A stretch of 64,000 bases of DNA from Paenibacillus agri. GTDB lineage: Bacteria; Bacillota; Bacilli; Paenibacillales; Paenibacillaceae. Positions 45,097 through 54,297 of this stretch are shown here, in pieces. The notes below the pieces were generated by a model. It did no database searches. It had not been told where the DNA came from and saw only the letters and a program-made list of their open reading frames with translations. Positions within the stretch are counted from its first letter, which is position 1, and every line of letters begins with the position of its first letter. Position numbers and translations under genes: made by a program. The DNA is taken from assembly GCF_013359945.1 (NCBI RefSeq), contig NZ_JABWCS010000218.1, forward strand, positions 1-64,000, in the 5' to 3' direction.

Positions 45097-46020
45097 CTAC
45101 CTCTTCTGTTTCGGGTCCAGCACATCTCTGAGACCATCCCCGAATATGTTAATGGCAATTACTGTAGCAAAAATAGAAAGTCCCGGCGGAATCCACAACC
45201 ATGGCCGCTGCTGAAAATCAATCATGTTATTTGCCGCATCAATCATGTTGCCCCAGGTTGGCGTAGGCGGCATAACCCCCAGGCCAAAGAAGCTGAGTAC
45301 CGATTCACTGAGTATCGCCCCGCCGATATTAAGCGTGGCCATTACAATCAGCAGCGGGATGATATTTGGCAGCAGATGATTGAACAGCTTACGCCGGTCA
45401 CGAAGGCCCAGCACAACGGCTGCCTGCATAAATTCACGCTCGCGTAAGCTGAGCATCTGACCTCTGACCATCCGGGCCATCCCCGGCCAGTTCACAATAC
45501 TGAGCATCAGCATAACGATATACATACGATAATCTGTCGGAATTTTCCACTCCGACAACAACGCACCGAAGATGAACAGTAACGGCAGACCGGGAATAGT
45601 AAGCAATAGATCGGCGACCCGCATGATAATCTGGTCAGCGACGCCACGATAATACCCAGCCACTGCTCCCAGTAGAGCACCAATAAAGACGGACAAGACC
45701 ATAGAAGCCAGCCCGACTGTAAGGGATATACGCCCGGCCTGCATGACACGGGTCAGGATATCTCTTCCCAAGGCATCCGTCCCGAGCCAATGCTTCAGTC
45801 CTGGCGCCTTGTTCATCATCGCCATATTGATCTTGTTGTCTGTATAAGGGGAGAATAGCGGGCCCACAAAACACAGCGCGAACATAAACAGGACAACCAC
45901 AAATCCGGACATCGCCAGCTTGTTATGAAGCAGCCTCCGCACAGACTGCCTGAATAACGAGGATCTCCCGCTTGCTGCCCCTGCCCGGCGTACCGGAGCT
46001 AAACTGCTGTTAACAGCCAA
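45097..46020 (-). CDS. Peptide ABC transporter permease (OppC/DppC type)
   Basis: 307 residues if it starts at TTG 46020, six bases after GAGGAGGGG; the longer frame would overlap the previous gene. Six membrane helices and the EAA loop (REREFMQAAVVLGLRDRRKLFNHLLPNI) are visible, along with the OppC-specific GTDALGRDILTRVM motif. It is the inner-membrane partner of the OppB-type permease, 13 bp downstream of it. Confidence 0.9.
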   Translation of the reverse strand: MAVNSSLAPVRRAGAASGRSSLFRQSVRRLLHNKLAMSGFVVVLFMFALCFVGPLFSPYTDNKINMAMMNKAPGLKHWLGTDALGRDILTRVMQAGRISLTVGLASMVLSVFIGALLGAVAGYYRGVADQIIMRVADLLLTIPGLPLLFIFGALLSEWKIPTDYRMYIVMLMLSIVNWPGMARMVRGQMLSLREREFMQAAVVLGLRDRRKLFNHLLPNIIPLLIVMATLNIGGAILSESVLSFFGLGVMPPTPTWGNMIDAANNMIDFQQRPWLWIPPGLSIFATVIAINIFGDGLRDVLDPKQKR

Positions 46021-46033
46021 TGTAGTCCCCTCC

Positions 46034-46990
46034 TCACTGCAACCGGACCCGCGGATCGGCAATGCGATAGAGCAAGTCCGATAGCAGCGTTCCGATTACG
46101 GTCAATATTGCAATAAACATCGTAAAGCCCATCAGCAGAGGATAATCCCTCAGTCCGAAGGACTGCATGTATAGCTGGCCAATGCCTGGCCAATTGAAAA
46201 TCTTCTCAATAATCAGCGACCCGCCGAACAACGCCGGAAGCTCGAATCCAACCAGGGTAATCGCTGGAAGCAGGGCATTGCGAAGTGCATGCGTGAACAG
46301 CACCTTGCGTTCCCTTAAGCCTTTGGCCCGGGCTGTGCGGATATAATCCTGTCTCAGCACATCAATCATATTGCTGCGGAAATAGCGGGTCAGTGAGCCG
46401 AGTCCCAGCAGCGTCATGACGATAACCGGCAGTGCCATATGCCTCACGACTTCCTTGATGTATTCCCACCCGGTGGCGTTACTGCCTGTCGTTATGATTC
46501 CGCCCGGCGGCAGCCATTTCAGGTCCACGGCCAGAATCTTAATCAGGAAGAGACCAATAAAGAAGGACGGGAGCGACATCGCCGCAAAAATCGCCACCAT
46601 CACCAATGTATCGAACCAGGAATACTGCTTATAGGCCGAGACTACACCGATAATGACCGCAATCACCCAGGTTAGAAACGTGGATACAGCGGCCAGCAGA
46701 AATGAATTCCAAATGTAATCATTGAACAGTTGCAGCACCGGCTTCTGCTGAGCCAGCGAGTAACCAAAGTCACCGTGCAGCGCGTTCTTCATCCAGAGCC
46801 CATAACGTTCCAGCACTGGCTTATTAAGACCGTAGATCTCCCGCAGCTCGGCTTTACGTTCCGCCGTCAATTTGATGTTGCCAGTGATGAAATCCCCGGG
46901 TGTCGAGGCATACAGACAGAAGATCAGCAGCGAGGCCCCGAACAGGATAATAATCATGTACAGTAATCGTTTAGTTAAATAAGTGCTCAT
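46034..46990 (-). CDS. Peptide ABC transporter permease (OppB/AppB type)
   Basis: 318 residues, six helices. The family's N-terminal PGDFITGN and YGLNKPVLERYGLWMKN, and the EAA loop (RQDYIRTARAKGLRERKVLFTHALRNALLP) are present. The start MSTYLTK follows AAGGAG. A stem-loop separates it from the upstream binding-protein gene. Confidence 0.9.
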   Translation of the reverse strand: MSTYLTKRLLYMIIILFGASLLIFCLYASTPGDFITGNIKLTAERKAELREIYGLNKPVLERYGLWMKNALHGDFGYSLAQQKPVLQLFNDYIWNSFLLAAVSTFLTWVIAVIIGVVSAYKQYSWFDTLVMVAIFAAMSLPSFFIGLFLIKILAVDLKWLPPGGIITTGSNATGWEYIKEVVRHMALPVIVMTLLGLGSLTRYFRSNMIDVLRQDYIRTARAKGLRERKVLFTHALRNALLPAITLVGFELPALFGGSLIIEKIFNWPGIGQLYMQSFGLRDYPLLMGFTMFIAILTVIGTLLSDLLYRIADPRVRLQ

Positions 46991-47006
46991 GACAGGCTCC
47001 TTATCA

Positions 47007-47044
47007 AACATCCCCTGCCCAGAGTCGTGCAAGCAGGGGACGTT
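47007..47044 (-). other. Intra-operon stem-loop after the peptide-binding protein gene
   Basis: CCCCTGC (47012-47018) and GCAGGGG (47033-47039) pair with flanking AACAT/CGTT. No T tract follows in the minus direction. It probably protects the upstream transcript end, giving more binding protein than permease. Confidence 0.65.
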
Positions 47045-47051
47045 TGCTGTT

Positions 47052-48818
47052 TTATTTCAGCGTCCACTCCGGCAGGCTGCCAGCGAGTCCGATGTACGGA
47101 CTGACGGTGAGATTGCCGATGCGGCCGTTATAGGCATACACTGTCTTCTTGTAGTTGGTAAAAATAATCGGCAGTTCGTCGTTGAAAAGCTGATACAGCT
47201 CTTTGTAAACCACCTTGCGCTGTTCAATATCCGTGGTCGCCAGCGCCTTGTTGTACAGCTCTATGAATTTTGGATTATCGTAATCCTTGATTTCACCATT
47301 AAAGAATTGCATGAAGCCCTCGGATGGGTCTGTCAGCATGCTGGTAGAAAAGGAAACGAGATCATAATCCCCGCCTTCGACCTTGGAGACCAGCGAGTTA
47401 AAGTCAGCGAACACTTCCGGCTGGAAATCAATGCCGATCGCTGCAAAGTTCTCCTTGGCTACAGCGATAAAAATATCCGTGTTCTTGCTCTTCGAGCCCA
47501 AGTAATGAATCGACAGCGGCTTGCCGTCCTTTTCACGGATTCCATTAGCTCCTGCCTTCCAGCCTGCTTCATCCAGAAGCTGTTTAGCTTTTTCCGGATC
47601 ATATTTGTATGGATTGATGCCTTCTTCCGTATAGGCCCATGAGATCGGCGATGCCGGAATATTGGCTACAGAGCCTGCACCTTGGGCGGCATCTACATAG
47701 ATACTTTGCCGGTCCAGACCGTATACAATCGCCTGACGCACCAGCTTATCTTTTACCTGCTCATGCTTTAGATTAACTTGCATATAACCATAGGTGCTTG
47801 GCGTATAAGGAATGATATTCACAAAACCAAGGCCCTTCAGCTTCTCGATATTCTCTTCTGTTGCACTGAACGATGCATAATCCACTTCTCCGGTCTCCAG
47901 GAACTGCCATACATCGCCTTCAGTTGTTTTGTAGATGAAGTGTTCCGTCTTAGGCTTGCCTTTAAAATAATTCTCGTTGGCGACGAAGCGGACTTCCTGC
48001 CCCGGAATAAACTTCTCCAGCTTGTAAGGGCCATCGCCGAGCGGATGTTCATGAAGCTTCTTGATATATTCCAGATGACCGAACTTGTAGTCCTTGCCAT
48101 AGTAAGCTTTCGACAATACGTTCGAGCCCAAGGTCACCAGCGCTGTCGCGTTAGGTACTTCAAGTGTGGCTGAGATCGTCTGTGGATCAATGACCTTGAT
48201 ACCTTCGATGCTTTGAGCAGTGCCTTCCTTGTATGCTTTGCCACCCTTCACATTCAGCGTCGGAAGCTGGGAACCGCCGTCATAAGCCTTGTCATATTGA
48301 ATCGTCCAGGTAAAAGCCACATCATCCGCAGTCAATGGTGAACCATCGCTGAACTTCAGATCCTTGCGAAGGTGGAAAGTGTATGTAAGTCCATCCTCTG
48401 ATATATCCCAGCTCTCCGCCAGCTCCGGTGTTGGCACACCTTTTTCATCCACCGTTACGAGTGAGGCATAGAGCAAGGAAGAAACGTTGCCGTCATATCC
48501 GCTTTGTTGAAAATAAGGGGTGAACGCCCCGCTGGGATCGGTCAAACCTACAATAATCGTGTCATTGCGTTTCTGCGCGGTAGCCGGAAGCTTGGACAAA
48601 TCGGTGGCTGTGAATGGTTCGCTTAGCGCACCGGCCGGTACAACTTCCGCTCCCGGAGCATTCGTGGCGGTACTTTGAGCCGTACTTGTGTTCGTTGTTC
48701 CTGTATTCCCTTTAGCCGCATCGTTTCCGTCCGTATTGGCATTGTTGCCTCCGCAAGCGGACAGCAGCAGTGAACCGGTAAGCAGCAATGTAGTGATCAG
48801 CATTAATCGTTGTTTCAT
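47052..48818 (-). CDS. Peptide ABC transporter substrate-binding lipoprotein (OppA/AppA type)
   Basis: 588 residues. The lipobox LLSACGGN follows a 20-residue signal peptide, then an Asn/Thr/Ala-rich linker. The class C binding fold shows ESWDISEDGLTYTFHLRKDLKFSDGSPLTADDVAFTW (family signature) and VRQAIVYGLDRQSI. It would capture oligopeptides or a related solute for the OppBCDF-type importer downstream. The start MKQRLM follows AGGGAGATGAG. It is preceded by a sigma-A promoter with an overlapping dyad and by the gene for an ArsR-like regulator. Confidence 0.92.
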   Translation of the reverse strand: MKQRLMLITTLLLTGSLLLSACGGNNANTDGNDAAKGNTGTTNTSTAQSTATNAPGAEVVPAGALSEPFTATDLSKLPATAQKRNDTIIVGLTDPSGAFTPYFQQSGYDGNVSSLLYASLVTVDEKGVPTPELAESWDISEDGLTYTFHLRKDLKFSDGSPLTADDVAFTWTIQYDKAYDGGSQLPTLNVKGGKAYKEGTAQSIEGIKVIDPQTISATLEVPNATALVTLGSNVLSKAYYGKDYKFGHLEYIKKLHEHPLGDGPYKLEKFIPGQEVRFVANENYFKGKPKTEHFIYKTTEGDVWQFLETGEVDYASFSATEENIEKLKGLGFVNIIPYTPSTYGYMQVNLKHEQVKDKLVRQAIVYGLDRQSIYVDAAQGAGSVANIPASPISWAYTEEGINPYKYDPEKAKQLLDEAGWKAGANGIREKDGKPLSIHYLGSKSKNTDIFIAVAKENFAAIGIDFQPEVFADFNSLVSKVEGGDYDLVSFSTSMLTDPSEGFMQFFNGEIKDYDNPKFIELYNKALATTDIEQRKVVYKELYQLFNDELPIIFTNYKKTVYAYNGRIGNLTVSPYIGLAGSLPEWTLK

Positions 48819-48902
48819 GGACTCATCTCCCTGTTTTTCTATGGTTTTCGGCAATAACTATTATTCCTACCCACTAAGTATGATTAAGGACCGATAGTTC
48901 AC

Positions 48903-48940
48903 ATTATAGAAAGGAATTTTAGTTCTGTAAATAGAGAACT
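48903..48940 (-). promoter_or_regulatory. Promoter and operator-like dyad of the peptide transporter operon
   Basis: On the minus strand TTTACA (48926-48931), 17 bp and TATAAT (48903-48908). The dyad AGTTCT-N8-AGAACT (48921-48940) covers the -35 box, a natural site for the ArsR-like repressor encoded just upstream. Confidence 0.75.
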
Positions 48941-48994
48941 TAATATTTTTTCTGTTTGTAAAGAATTTAAATGTTAAAATATATTCCAAATAAA

Positions 48995-49023
48995 GCAAAA
49001 AGAGCGCCTCAGGGCGCCCTTTT
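48995..49023 (-). terminator. Terminator of the ArsR-like regulator gene
   Basis: GAGCGCC and GGGCGCCC pair around TCA; on the minus strand TTTTTGC follows. Confidence 0.8.
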
Positions 49024-49040
49024 GTTCATTCAAAATGATG

Positions 49041-49946
49041 TTATTTTAAATAATCCAGCAATTGCTCGTTCATCTTGTGCAGCCCGTCCAGACGCAAGCT
49101 ATAAGTCGTTACATTCTCTCCGTCAATATAGGCGTACAGCAGACCCGCGCAGCGCAGGTTGAAAATATGATCATGGACAATTCCCTTGGAGATACCGGCA
49201 TCCTTGACGATTTCGGTAAAAGTTTTACGCTCTCCACTGAGAGATTGCAGAATTCGTAGACGACTCTTCTCCCCTAAACTGCGGATCGTCCGGTACATGA
49301 ACGGGGACAGCTCTTCCTCCTCGGCCAGTGAAATCCGTGCGGAATAATGACAGATTGTTATTTTGCCATAGTGGTAGATTATGTTGGCTGGTTGAAAATG
49401 AAACTGCGGAATTAGTATCAGCTTCTCAAGTCCGTCTATGGGGTTAAAATAAAAGCCGTTCGTAGTCTGATTAATAAAATCTTCCGGGGCCAACGCCTTC
49501 AGTTCTTCCTTCTTCTGATCCGCATGACCTTGCAGCCGCCGGGTAACCTCTGGCTTCTGCTGGCTGAAATACTGTGCGTTCCACTCTCTCAGTAAAAAGA
49601 GCATTTTACCGCGAAACGCCTCCATCTGAGCAGGAAACACTGTGACAAATTCCGAAAGGGTCTCGTAAATTTCCCCGACCGTCAACCCTTCGATCCAGTC
49701 CAGAACACTTTCCACACTCTCCTTACAGGGACACTGGTAAATGAGCAGGTTCAGCGTCTTCCAATCATTATTCAGCTCCGTCTCATCCAGAAGGTTCAGC
49801 AGTTCCTTGCTCAGCATATTTCGTGTTTCCACCGCCCAAGCCTGGCCCAGATCAATCTTCTTATAGGACTTCCTGCATATAAACGTATGTACGCTGTTCA
49901 GTAATTCATAGACAGGTTCAAATTGAACCTCAACCTCGTAATTCAT
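49041..49946 (-). CDS. ArsR-like winged-helix regulator with a long N-terminal domain
   Basis: 301 residues. The last ~85 residues are a winged helix (GEKSRLRILQSLSGERKTFTEIVKDAGISKGIVHDHIFNLRCAGLL) of ArsR type. The first ~210 form a helical domain of unknown function, as in other long ArsR-like proteins of Bacilli. The start is the second of two close ATGs, seven bases after AAAGGAGG. It lies upstream of, and in the same direction as, the peptide transporter operon, which carries a fitting dyad at its promoter. The effector is unknown. Confidence 0.82.
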   Translation of the reverse strand: MNYEVEVQFEPVYELLNSVHTFICRKSYKKIDLGQAWAVETRNMLSKELLNLLDETELNNDWKTLNLLIYQCPCKESVESVLDWIEGLTVGEIYETLSEFVTVFPAQMEAFRGKMLFLLREWNAQYFSQQKPEVTRRLQGHADQKKEELKALAPEDFINQTTNGFYFNPIDGLEKLILIPQFHFQPANIIYHYGKITICHYSARISLAEEEELSPFMYRTIRSLGEKSRLRILQSLSGERKTFTEIVKDAGISKGIVHDHIFNLRCAGLLYAYIDGENVTTYSLRLDGLHKMNEQLLDYLK

Positions 49947-50114
49947 GGGCATTCCTCCTTTTGCAGCTTCTGTTCAGTGCCAGATTAGTGCTTTTATCTT
50001 ATTGTATATCCCGGCAAACGCGCAAGCATTCGGTTTGCGTGCGCTCTTCTCTCGCTTTTTGAAAGCAGGAGTAGTAAGATATAGGCATTAACTTATCGGG
50101 GGTTGATTAATAAG

Positions 50115-50408
50115 ATGAAAATTCAACATGGAGAAGGTCGTTTTTTTGTTGCCGGTGACGACAAAGACCTTGCCGAGATTACATATGCAGCTGATGAAAA
50201 GACTGGAGACCTGGTCATTGACCATACATTCGTCTCTGAAGAGCTGCGCGGCCAAGGTGCCGGGGAAGATCTCGTTAAGGCTGTCGTGGACAAAGCGCGT
50301 GCAGAGCATTTGAAAATAGTACCGGAATGCTCCTACGCTGCGCATCAATTCAAGAAGCATCCTGAGTATCAGGATGTACTGAGCGGAGACGGAAGCCGGT
50401 CTTCCTGA
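50115..50408 (+). CDS. Small GNAT acetyltransferase (YjdJ/NATD1-like)
   Basis: 97 residues. The compact domain (GRFFVAGDDKDLAEITYAADE, IDHTFVSEELRGQGAGEDLVKAVVDKAR, YAAHQFKKHPEY) is the single-domain YjdJ type found from bacteria to humans, with the acetyl-CoA loop RGQGAG. The start ATG 50115 lies 12 bases from GGGGG; an alternative TTG at 50103 is too close. The substrate is unknown. Confidence 0.85.
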   Translation: MKIQHGEGRFFVAGDDKDLAEITYAADEKTGDLVIDHTFVSEELRGQGAGEDLVKAVVDKARAEHLKIVPECSYAAHQFKKHPEYQDVLSGDGSRSS

Positions 50409-50477
50409 AGGTCGGCCCCCGTTTCCCCAGAACTACTATAATCGGGCGGGATACCGTCACATTTGGAGGGAACGGGT

Positions 50478-51320
50478 TTGACTACAAAGAACACATTGAA
50501 AGATATAGAAGAATTGCAACAAAAATGCGAGCAGTATGATGGCATCTCGCTCAAGCTGAACTGGGAATCATTGCGCTTAGGCTCTGCTCCCGGTGGAGCG
50601 GAATGGCTTGTAAGCTACGAGGACGGATTGCTCGTTGGATTTATTGGCCTTTATGCTTTTGGCAGCGAGGTGGAAATCTGCGGAATGGTTCGTCCAGGCT
50701 ACCGGCGACGGGGGATTTTCACAAAGCTATGGAACCAGGCACTGGATATCATCAAGGCTAAAGCGTTCAAGAAGATTCTACTGAATGCGCCTGGGGCCTC
50801 TACCTCAGGGACAGGATTTCTTGCTACACTGCCGCTGACTTTTAATCATGCCGAATATCAGATGAAATGGGACAGCGCAGCTGCCAAGCGCTATAGCGGT
50901 GGTGAAAGTTCAGCGAGAGCCTCTGTGAATATGCGCCCGGCACATGCAGATGAGACTGCCTTCTTGAACCAACTGGATGCCGATGGTTTTGGCCTGTCGC
51001 TCGAGGAAGCTACCGAATTGAACAAGCATGATGCAGCGGAAGAGCATATCATCCTTGAATTTGACGGACGGCCTGTAGGCAAAATGCGCCTGAACACAGA
51101 AAATAATGAAACCTGGATTTATGGCTTTACTGTAGATAAAACCGTGCGGGGTCTCGGCATCGGTCGCAGTGCCTTGCTGCAGACGATTGAGCGCGAGCAG
51201 CGTAATTACAATGGCATCAATCTGGAAGTTGCGCTGGATAATCCCAACGCGCTAAAGCTGTATGAAAGCTGCGGTTTTGTAATTTTGAACAAGCAGGACT
51301 ATTATCAGTTTATCGGTTAA
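50478..51320 (+). CDS. Two-domain GNAT acetyltransferase
   Basis: 280 residues from a TTG seven bases after GGAGGG. The first GNAT domain (about 1-140) has the acetyl-CoA loop RPGYRRRGIFTKLW. The second (about 155-280) has KTVRGLGIGRSALLQTI, then NPNALKLYESCGF. Tandem GNAT proteins with one active and one structural domain are common in Paenibacillus. The substrate is unknown. A strong terminator follows. Confidence 0.87.
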   Translation: MTTKNTLKDIEELQQKCEQYDGISLKLNWESLRLGSAPGGAEWLVSYEDGLLVGFIGLYAFGSEVEICGMVRPGYRRRGIFTKLWNQALDIIKAKAFKKILLNAPGASTSGTGFLATLPLTFNHAEYQMKWDSAAAKRYSGGESSARASVNMRPAHADETAFLNQLDADGFGLSLEEATELNKHDAAEEHIILEFDGRPVGKMRLNTENNETWIYGFTVDKTVRGLGIGRSALLQTIEREQRNYNGINLEVALDNPNALKLYESCGFVILNKQDYYQFIG

Positions 51321-51359
51321 GTCAGTGCTGATACGGCCTGTTAACGAATAAAATGTAAA

Positions 51360-51419
51360 CAGAACACCCTTTCTAGTCTGGTCTGTATGACCGGAGGAAA
51401 GGGTGTTCTTTGTTTTTTT
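51360..51419 (+). terminator. Terminator of the two-domain GNAT gene
   Basis: AGAACACCCTTTC and GAAAGGGTGTTCT pair around a loop that has its own small stem, followed by TTGTTTTTTT. Confidence 0.85.
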
Positions 51420-51445
51420 CGATTAGAAACATCGCTTATGCTCTG

Positions 51446-52225
51446 TTACATCAATCCGTAACGTCCGCAGACATCCTCATTCTTGTCGCTCCTGCGGTTA
51501 CTGGAGCAAACGACTCGGTCTGCCAGTTCTGCTTGGTCCAGAAACACCGACAACAAGCGCACATAATCCAGAGATTCCGCATATGAAACTGCCCCGCCAT
51601 CGAAGGAATGCTTGCGTCCATCCAGCAGCGAATAGATTTCCACCGTTTCTGGCGGTTGTCCGTATGCTTGGTTGCAAAACACGTTGGCCATATGTAGAAA
51701 TCCAGTGATCACGTCCTCGTTCCCGTTGACCATGAATTTCTGTATGCTGAGGCTACGCCCCGGTGTCCCGGAATTCCAGGCCAACTGAAAGATCATCGAC
51801 AAGTCCACTTCCAATTCGGGGACAGGGACGAACCACTGCTCATAGAGCATCACAGGAATTTCCCGCAAATGATTGACAGAGACAATCCGCATCAGTTCAT
51901 CGGCGATGGTAGTCTTGATGTCCCAATAATGCAGCAGTGATGGAAACGCCTCACCCTTGGGCGGCCACCGGCGTTCCAGTAGAAACTGTACAGGGGTCTC
52001 TCTGCGTACCTCGGGCTGAAGACTGTAGAAATCGTTCAGTGTATGCCCTACCGCATACTGCACCTGCTGCCGCCAGCGGGGAAGCCCTGTCGCTAAAGCG
52101 CCTTTGCCCTGTTTTACCGATCCGCCTTGCATAATATGCTCCATCCGGTAGTCATGCAGACGGCTGTATTCTGCGACTGGTTCGCCTCCTGTGCTTGCTG
52201 CCATACTGCCTGCCAGCCGGCCCAT
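51446..52225 (-). CDS. Unrecognised protein co-transcribed with flavodoxin
   Basis: About 259 residues. I do not recognise the family. It is soluble, without signal peptide or membrane helix, with conserved-looking segments RWRQQVQYAVGHTLNDFYSLQ, HYWDIKTTIADELMRIVS and SIQKFMVNGNEDVITGFLHMANVF, and a C-terminus containing CSSNRRSDKNEDVCGRYG with two of its three cysteines. It starts immediately after the flavodoxin stop, so the two are translationally linked and both under the Fur box upstream. A role in iron-limited redox chemistry is a guess from context. The exact start is uncertain. Confidence 0.65.
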   Translation of the reverse strand: MGRLAGSMAASTGGEPVAEYSRLHDYRMEHIMQGGSVKQGKGALATGLPRWRQQVQYAVGHTLNDFYSLQPEVRRETPVQFLLERRWPPKGEAFPSLLHYWDIKTTIADELMRIVSVNHLREIPVMLYEQWFVPVPELEVDLSMIFQLAWNSGTPGRSLSIQKFMVNGNEDVITGFLHMANVFCNQAYGQPPETVEIYSLLDGRKHSFDGGAVSYAESLDYVRLLSVFLDQAELADRVVCSSNRRSDKNEDVCGRYGLM

Positions 52226-52227
52226 CC

Positions 52228-52680
52228 CTATGAAACCGCCGCGCAGGCTTCGATGAATTGGCGCCCGAACTGCCGGCAGGCATCTTTCTCAGTAGCGCTC
52301 GGCCCGTATTCGATCTTCAGACTCTCCTGCACGATCTCTGCGCCCAGTTCCTTCAGCTTCTGCTCAATGGTGTCTACGGCACCGCAATAGATCTCATACC
52401 CGGTATCACCGCTACCGAAGGCCGCCGCCTTGAAGCCAGACAGATTCAGTTCATCCATTTCTTCATAGAAATCAAGGAATTCATCCGGCAACTCACCGTC
52501 GCCCCATGTGTAGGCACCCAGCAATACACCCTCATATTCTTTTATCTCATCAGCATTACAGTCGGTGACTGATTTCAATACAGCCTCTCCGCCTGCCTGT
52601 TTTATTCCTTCTACGATCAATTCAGCAATCTCTTCTGTATTTCCAGTAAGACTGGCATACGCTACTAATACTTTAGCCAT
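52228..52680 (-). CDS. Flavodoxin
   Basis: 150 residues. The FMN phosphate loop is visible in VAYASLTGNTEEIAELI, with GAYTWGDGELPDEFLDF and FGSGDTGYEIYCGAVD for the isoalloxazine loops. This is a typical short-chain electron carrier that replaces ferredoxin when iron is scarce. The start MAKVLVAYA follows GGGGAGG. A Fur box lies within its promoter spacer, fitting iron-limited expression. It is followed directly by an unknown gene. Confidence 0.92.
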   Translation of the reverse strand: MAKVLVAYASLTGNTEEIAELIVEGIKQAGGEAVLKSVTDCNADEIKEYEGVLLGAYTWGDGELPDEFLDFYEEMDELNLSGFKAAAFGSGDTGYEIYCGAVDTIEQKLKELGAEIVQESLKIEYGPSATEKDACRQFGRQFIEACAAVS

Positions 52681-52801
52681 AAATCTGTTCCTCCCCAATC
52701 CAACTTTATCGCTGTAAACATCCTATAGTCTGACTCACCTATGGTTGTGAACATTTCTCGATTTCTACTCCTGCAATCATAAGGTTAACATTTTCATAAC
52801 C

Positions 52802-52831
52802 ATTCTATTTGATAATGATTATCAATGTCAA
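52802..52831 (-). promoter_or_regulatory. Fur-controlled promoter of flavodoxin
   Basis: On the minus strand TTGACA (52826-52831), 18 bp and TAGAAT (52802-52807). The spacer is the perfect dyad TTGATAATGATTATCAA (52809-52825), a Fur box that would block polymerase when iron is available. Confidence 0.88.
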
Positions 52832-52872
52832 CTATAAATAATACTTCCCCTTCAGTTCTAGTTGTCTGAATC

Positions 52873-52924
52873 CCAAAAAAGCCGGCCATTCCAACCCAGA
52901 TAATCTCTGGTTAGAATAGCCGAC
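52873..52924 (-). terminator. Terminator of the VOC gene
   Basis: A long imperfect hairpin (GCCGGCCATTCCAACC pairing with GGTTAGAATAGCCGAC) followed on the minus strand by TTTTTT. Confidence 0.8.
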
Positions 52925-52996
52925 ATTCTTATTTTTCTGAAAAATAACCCTGTTATTAAGACTCAGTGGCGGTGTTATTCCGACCTAAAAAGAAAG

Positions 52997-53362
52997 TTAG
53001 TACGCACCCTCCAGCAAGGTGATGCTATTGCCATCCGGATCGCAGAAATTCATTTCCTTGCCACCGTATTCCATGACAACTGGAGGCTTACAGTCCAGCC
53101 CTCTGGACTTCAGCTCGGCAAAAGTTTCGTCAAGATTGCTACAGGAAAATACGAGATTGACCTGCCCTGTAGTTAGCTTGTCCCATTTGTTCTCGTCCCA
53201 GACGATAATGCCTGGCTGGCTGCTGTCAAAAGCGATTTTGGCTCCGTCAAAATTGCCATACCCCTCGAAGGGTACTGGAATACCCAGTACATCGCGGTAA
53301 AATGCCGTCAATGCGGCAGTGTCTTTCGTGTAGATATTAATACTTTCGAATGCTGAAATCAT
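52997..53362 (-). CDS. VOC family (glyoxalase/bleomycin resistance-like) protein
   Basis: 121 residues from MISAFESI, seven bases after AAAGGGG. The betaalphabeta-beta-beta fold is shown by INIYTKDTAALTAFYRDVLGIPV, FDGAKIAFD, NLVFSCSNLDETFAELKSRGL and the terminal FCDPDGNSITLLE, including a metal-ligand-type Glu. It may act in detoxification; the substrate is unknown. It lies downstream of an AraC-type regulator with 101 bp between, probably in one transcript. Confidence 0.85.
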   Translation of the reverse strand: MISAFESINIYTKDTAALTAFYRDVLGIPVPFEGYGNFDGAKIAFDSSQPGIIVWDENKWDKLTTGQVNLVFSCSNLDETFAELKSRGLDCKPPVVMEYGGKEMNFCDPDGNSITLLEGAY

Positions 53363-53463
53363 AAGAGATTCCCCTTTCATATGTGTTGATGCTATGGACT
53401 TCTTTTGTACTCTCATCACTAATGTAACCAATTCTCCCAGCGAAGTATTGCAAAAAAACGACA

Positions 53464-54297
53464 TTACCGCCCGGCAGCAGCCAGTGCCTCAAGGGGCGTT
53501 CTTCCGGCATATTTTTTAAAACTGTTATTGAAATGAGATTGATCGCTGAAGCGGTACGCATACACAAGATCCTGCATATTGAGCTTTTCACGAGTCAGAT
53601 GATACAGTTCCTGCCATGTATTCTGAAAGCGGACCAGATCCGCGGTTTTCTTGGGAGTAATCCCTATATATTCACGGAATAACCTCTCCAGTTGGCGCTG
53701 GCTGAGTCCTGAACCTCTCTGCAGCTCCTCGGCAGTAACGACACCTCTTGATTGAAGAATTGTGTTCACGGCATTCATCACGTTATCATTCGTTCTACAT
53801 CGATTCTCTAACCTACGTAACAAATAAGCTTCGGCAGCTGCAATCCTGCTTGGCATCGTGCTTGTATGGGTCAACAACTCCCCCAGCTCGCGTCTAAAGG
53901 TGCCAAAATAAGCTTCGACATCAACATGGGCATTTAGAACATCTCGTAGATGATCGTCGGCGAAATAATGCACACCCCAAAAGTAAAACCGGATCGCAAA
54001 CCTGGAACCCCCCGCTGTCACCCGATCTGCCGGTACTGCGAAAGGCGCATCATTGATGCCATGAAAAAGCGTGCTGCTTCGGCCCGTATCTTCATCCAAA
54101 TCCCATATGATATCCATACATGTATCAGGAATGATGATTTCAGAGTCGGCAGACGGTGCTGGAGTCCATGACACTGACATATCGTCCGAGCCCCAGAAGC
54201 AACGTATGTATGGTGCCAGCAGCTTGGAAGGCGGAATTTCATTGCTCATTGCCGGCGTTGCCGTGATCGGATGATAGTGCTGTGCGAGGTTGTACAT
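53464..54297 (-). CDS. AraC family transcriptional regulator
   Basis: 277 residues. An N-terminal ligand domain of the DUF6597 kind (LLAPYIRCFWGSDD, IIIPDTCMDIIWDLDE, GSRFAIRFYFWGVHYFADD) precedes an AraC double helix-turn-helix (EELQRGSGLSQRQLERLFREYIGITPKKTADLVRF, QDLVYAYRFSDQSHFNNSFKKYAGRTP). The start MYNLAQ follows AAAGGAACGCCT. It probably regulates itself and the VOC gene. Confidence 0.87.
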   Translation of the reverse strand: MYNLAQHYHPITATPAMSNEIPPSKLLAPYIRCFWGSDDMSVSWTPAPSADSEIIIPDTCMDIIWDLDEDTGRSSTLFHGINDAPFAVPADRVTAGGSRFAIRFYFWGVHYFADDHLRDVLNAHVDVEAYFGTFRRELGELLTHTSTMPSRIAAAEAYLLRRLENRCRTNDNVMNAVNTILQSRGVVTAEELQRGSGLSQRQLERLFREYIGITPKKTADLVRFQNTWQELYHLTREKLNMQDLVYAYRFSDQSHFNNSFKKYAGRTPLEALAAAGR

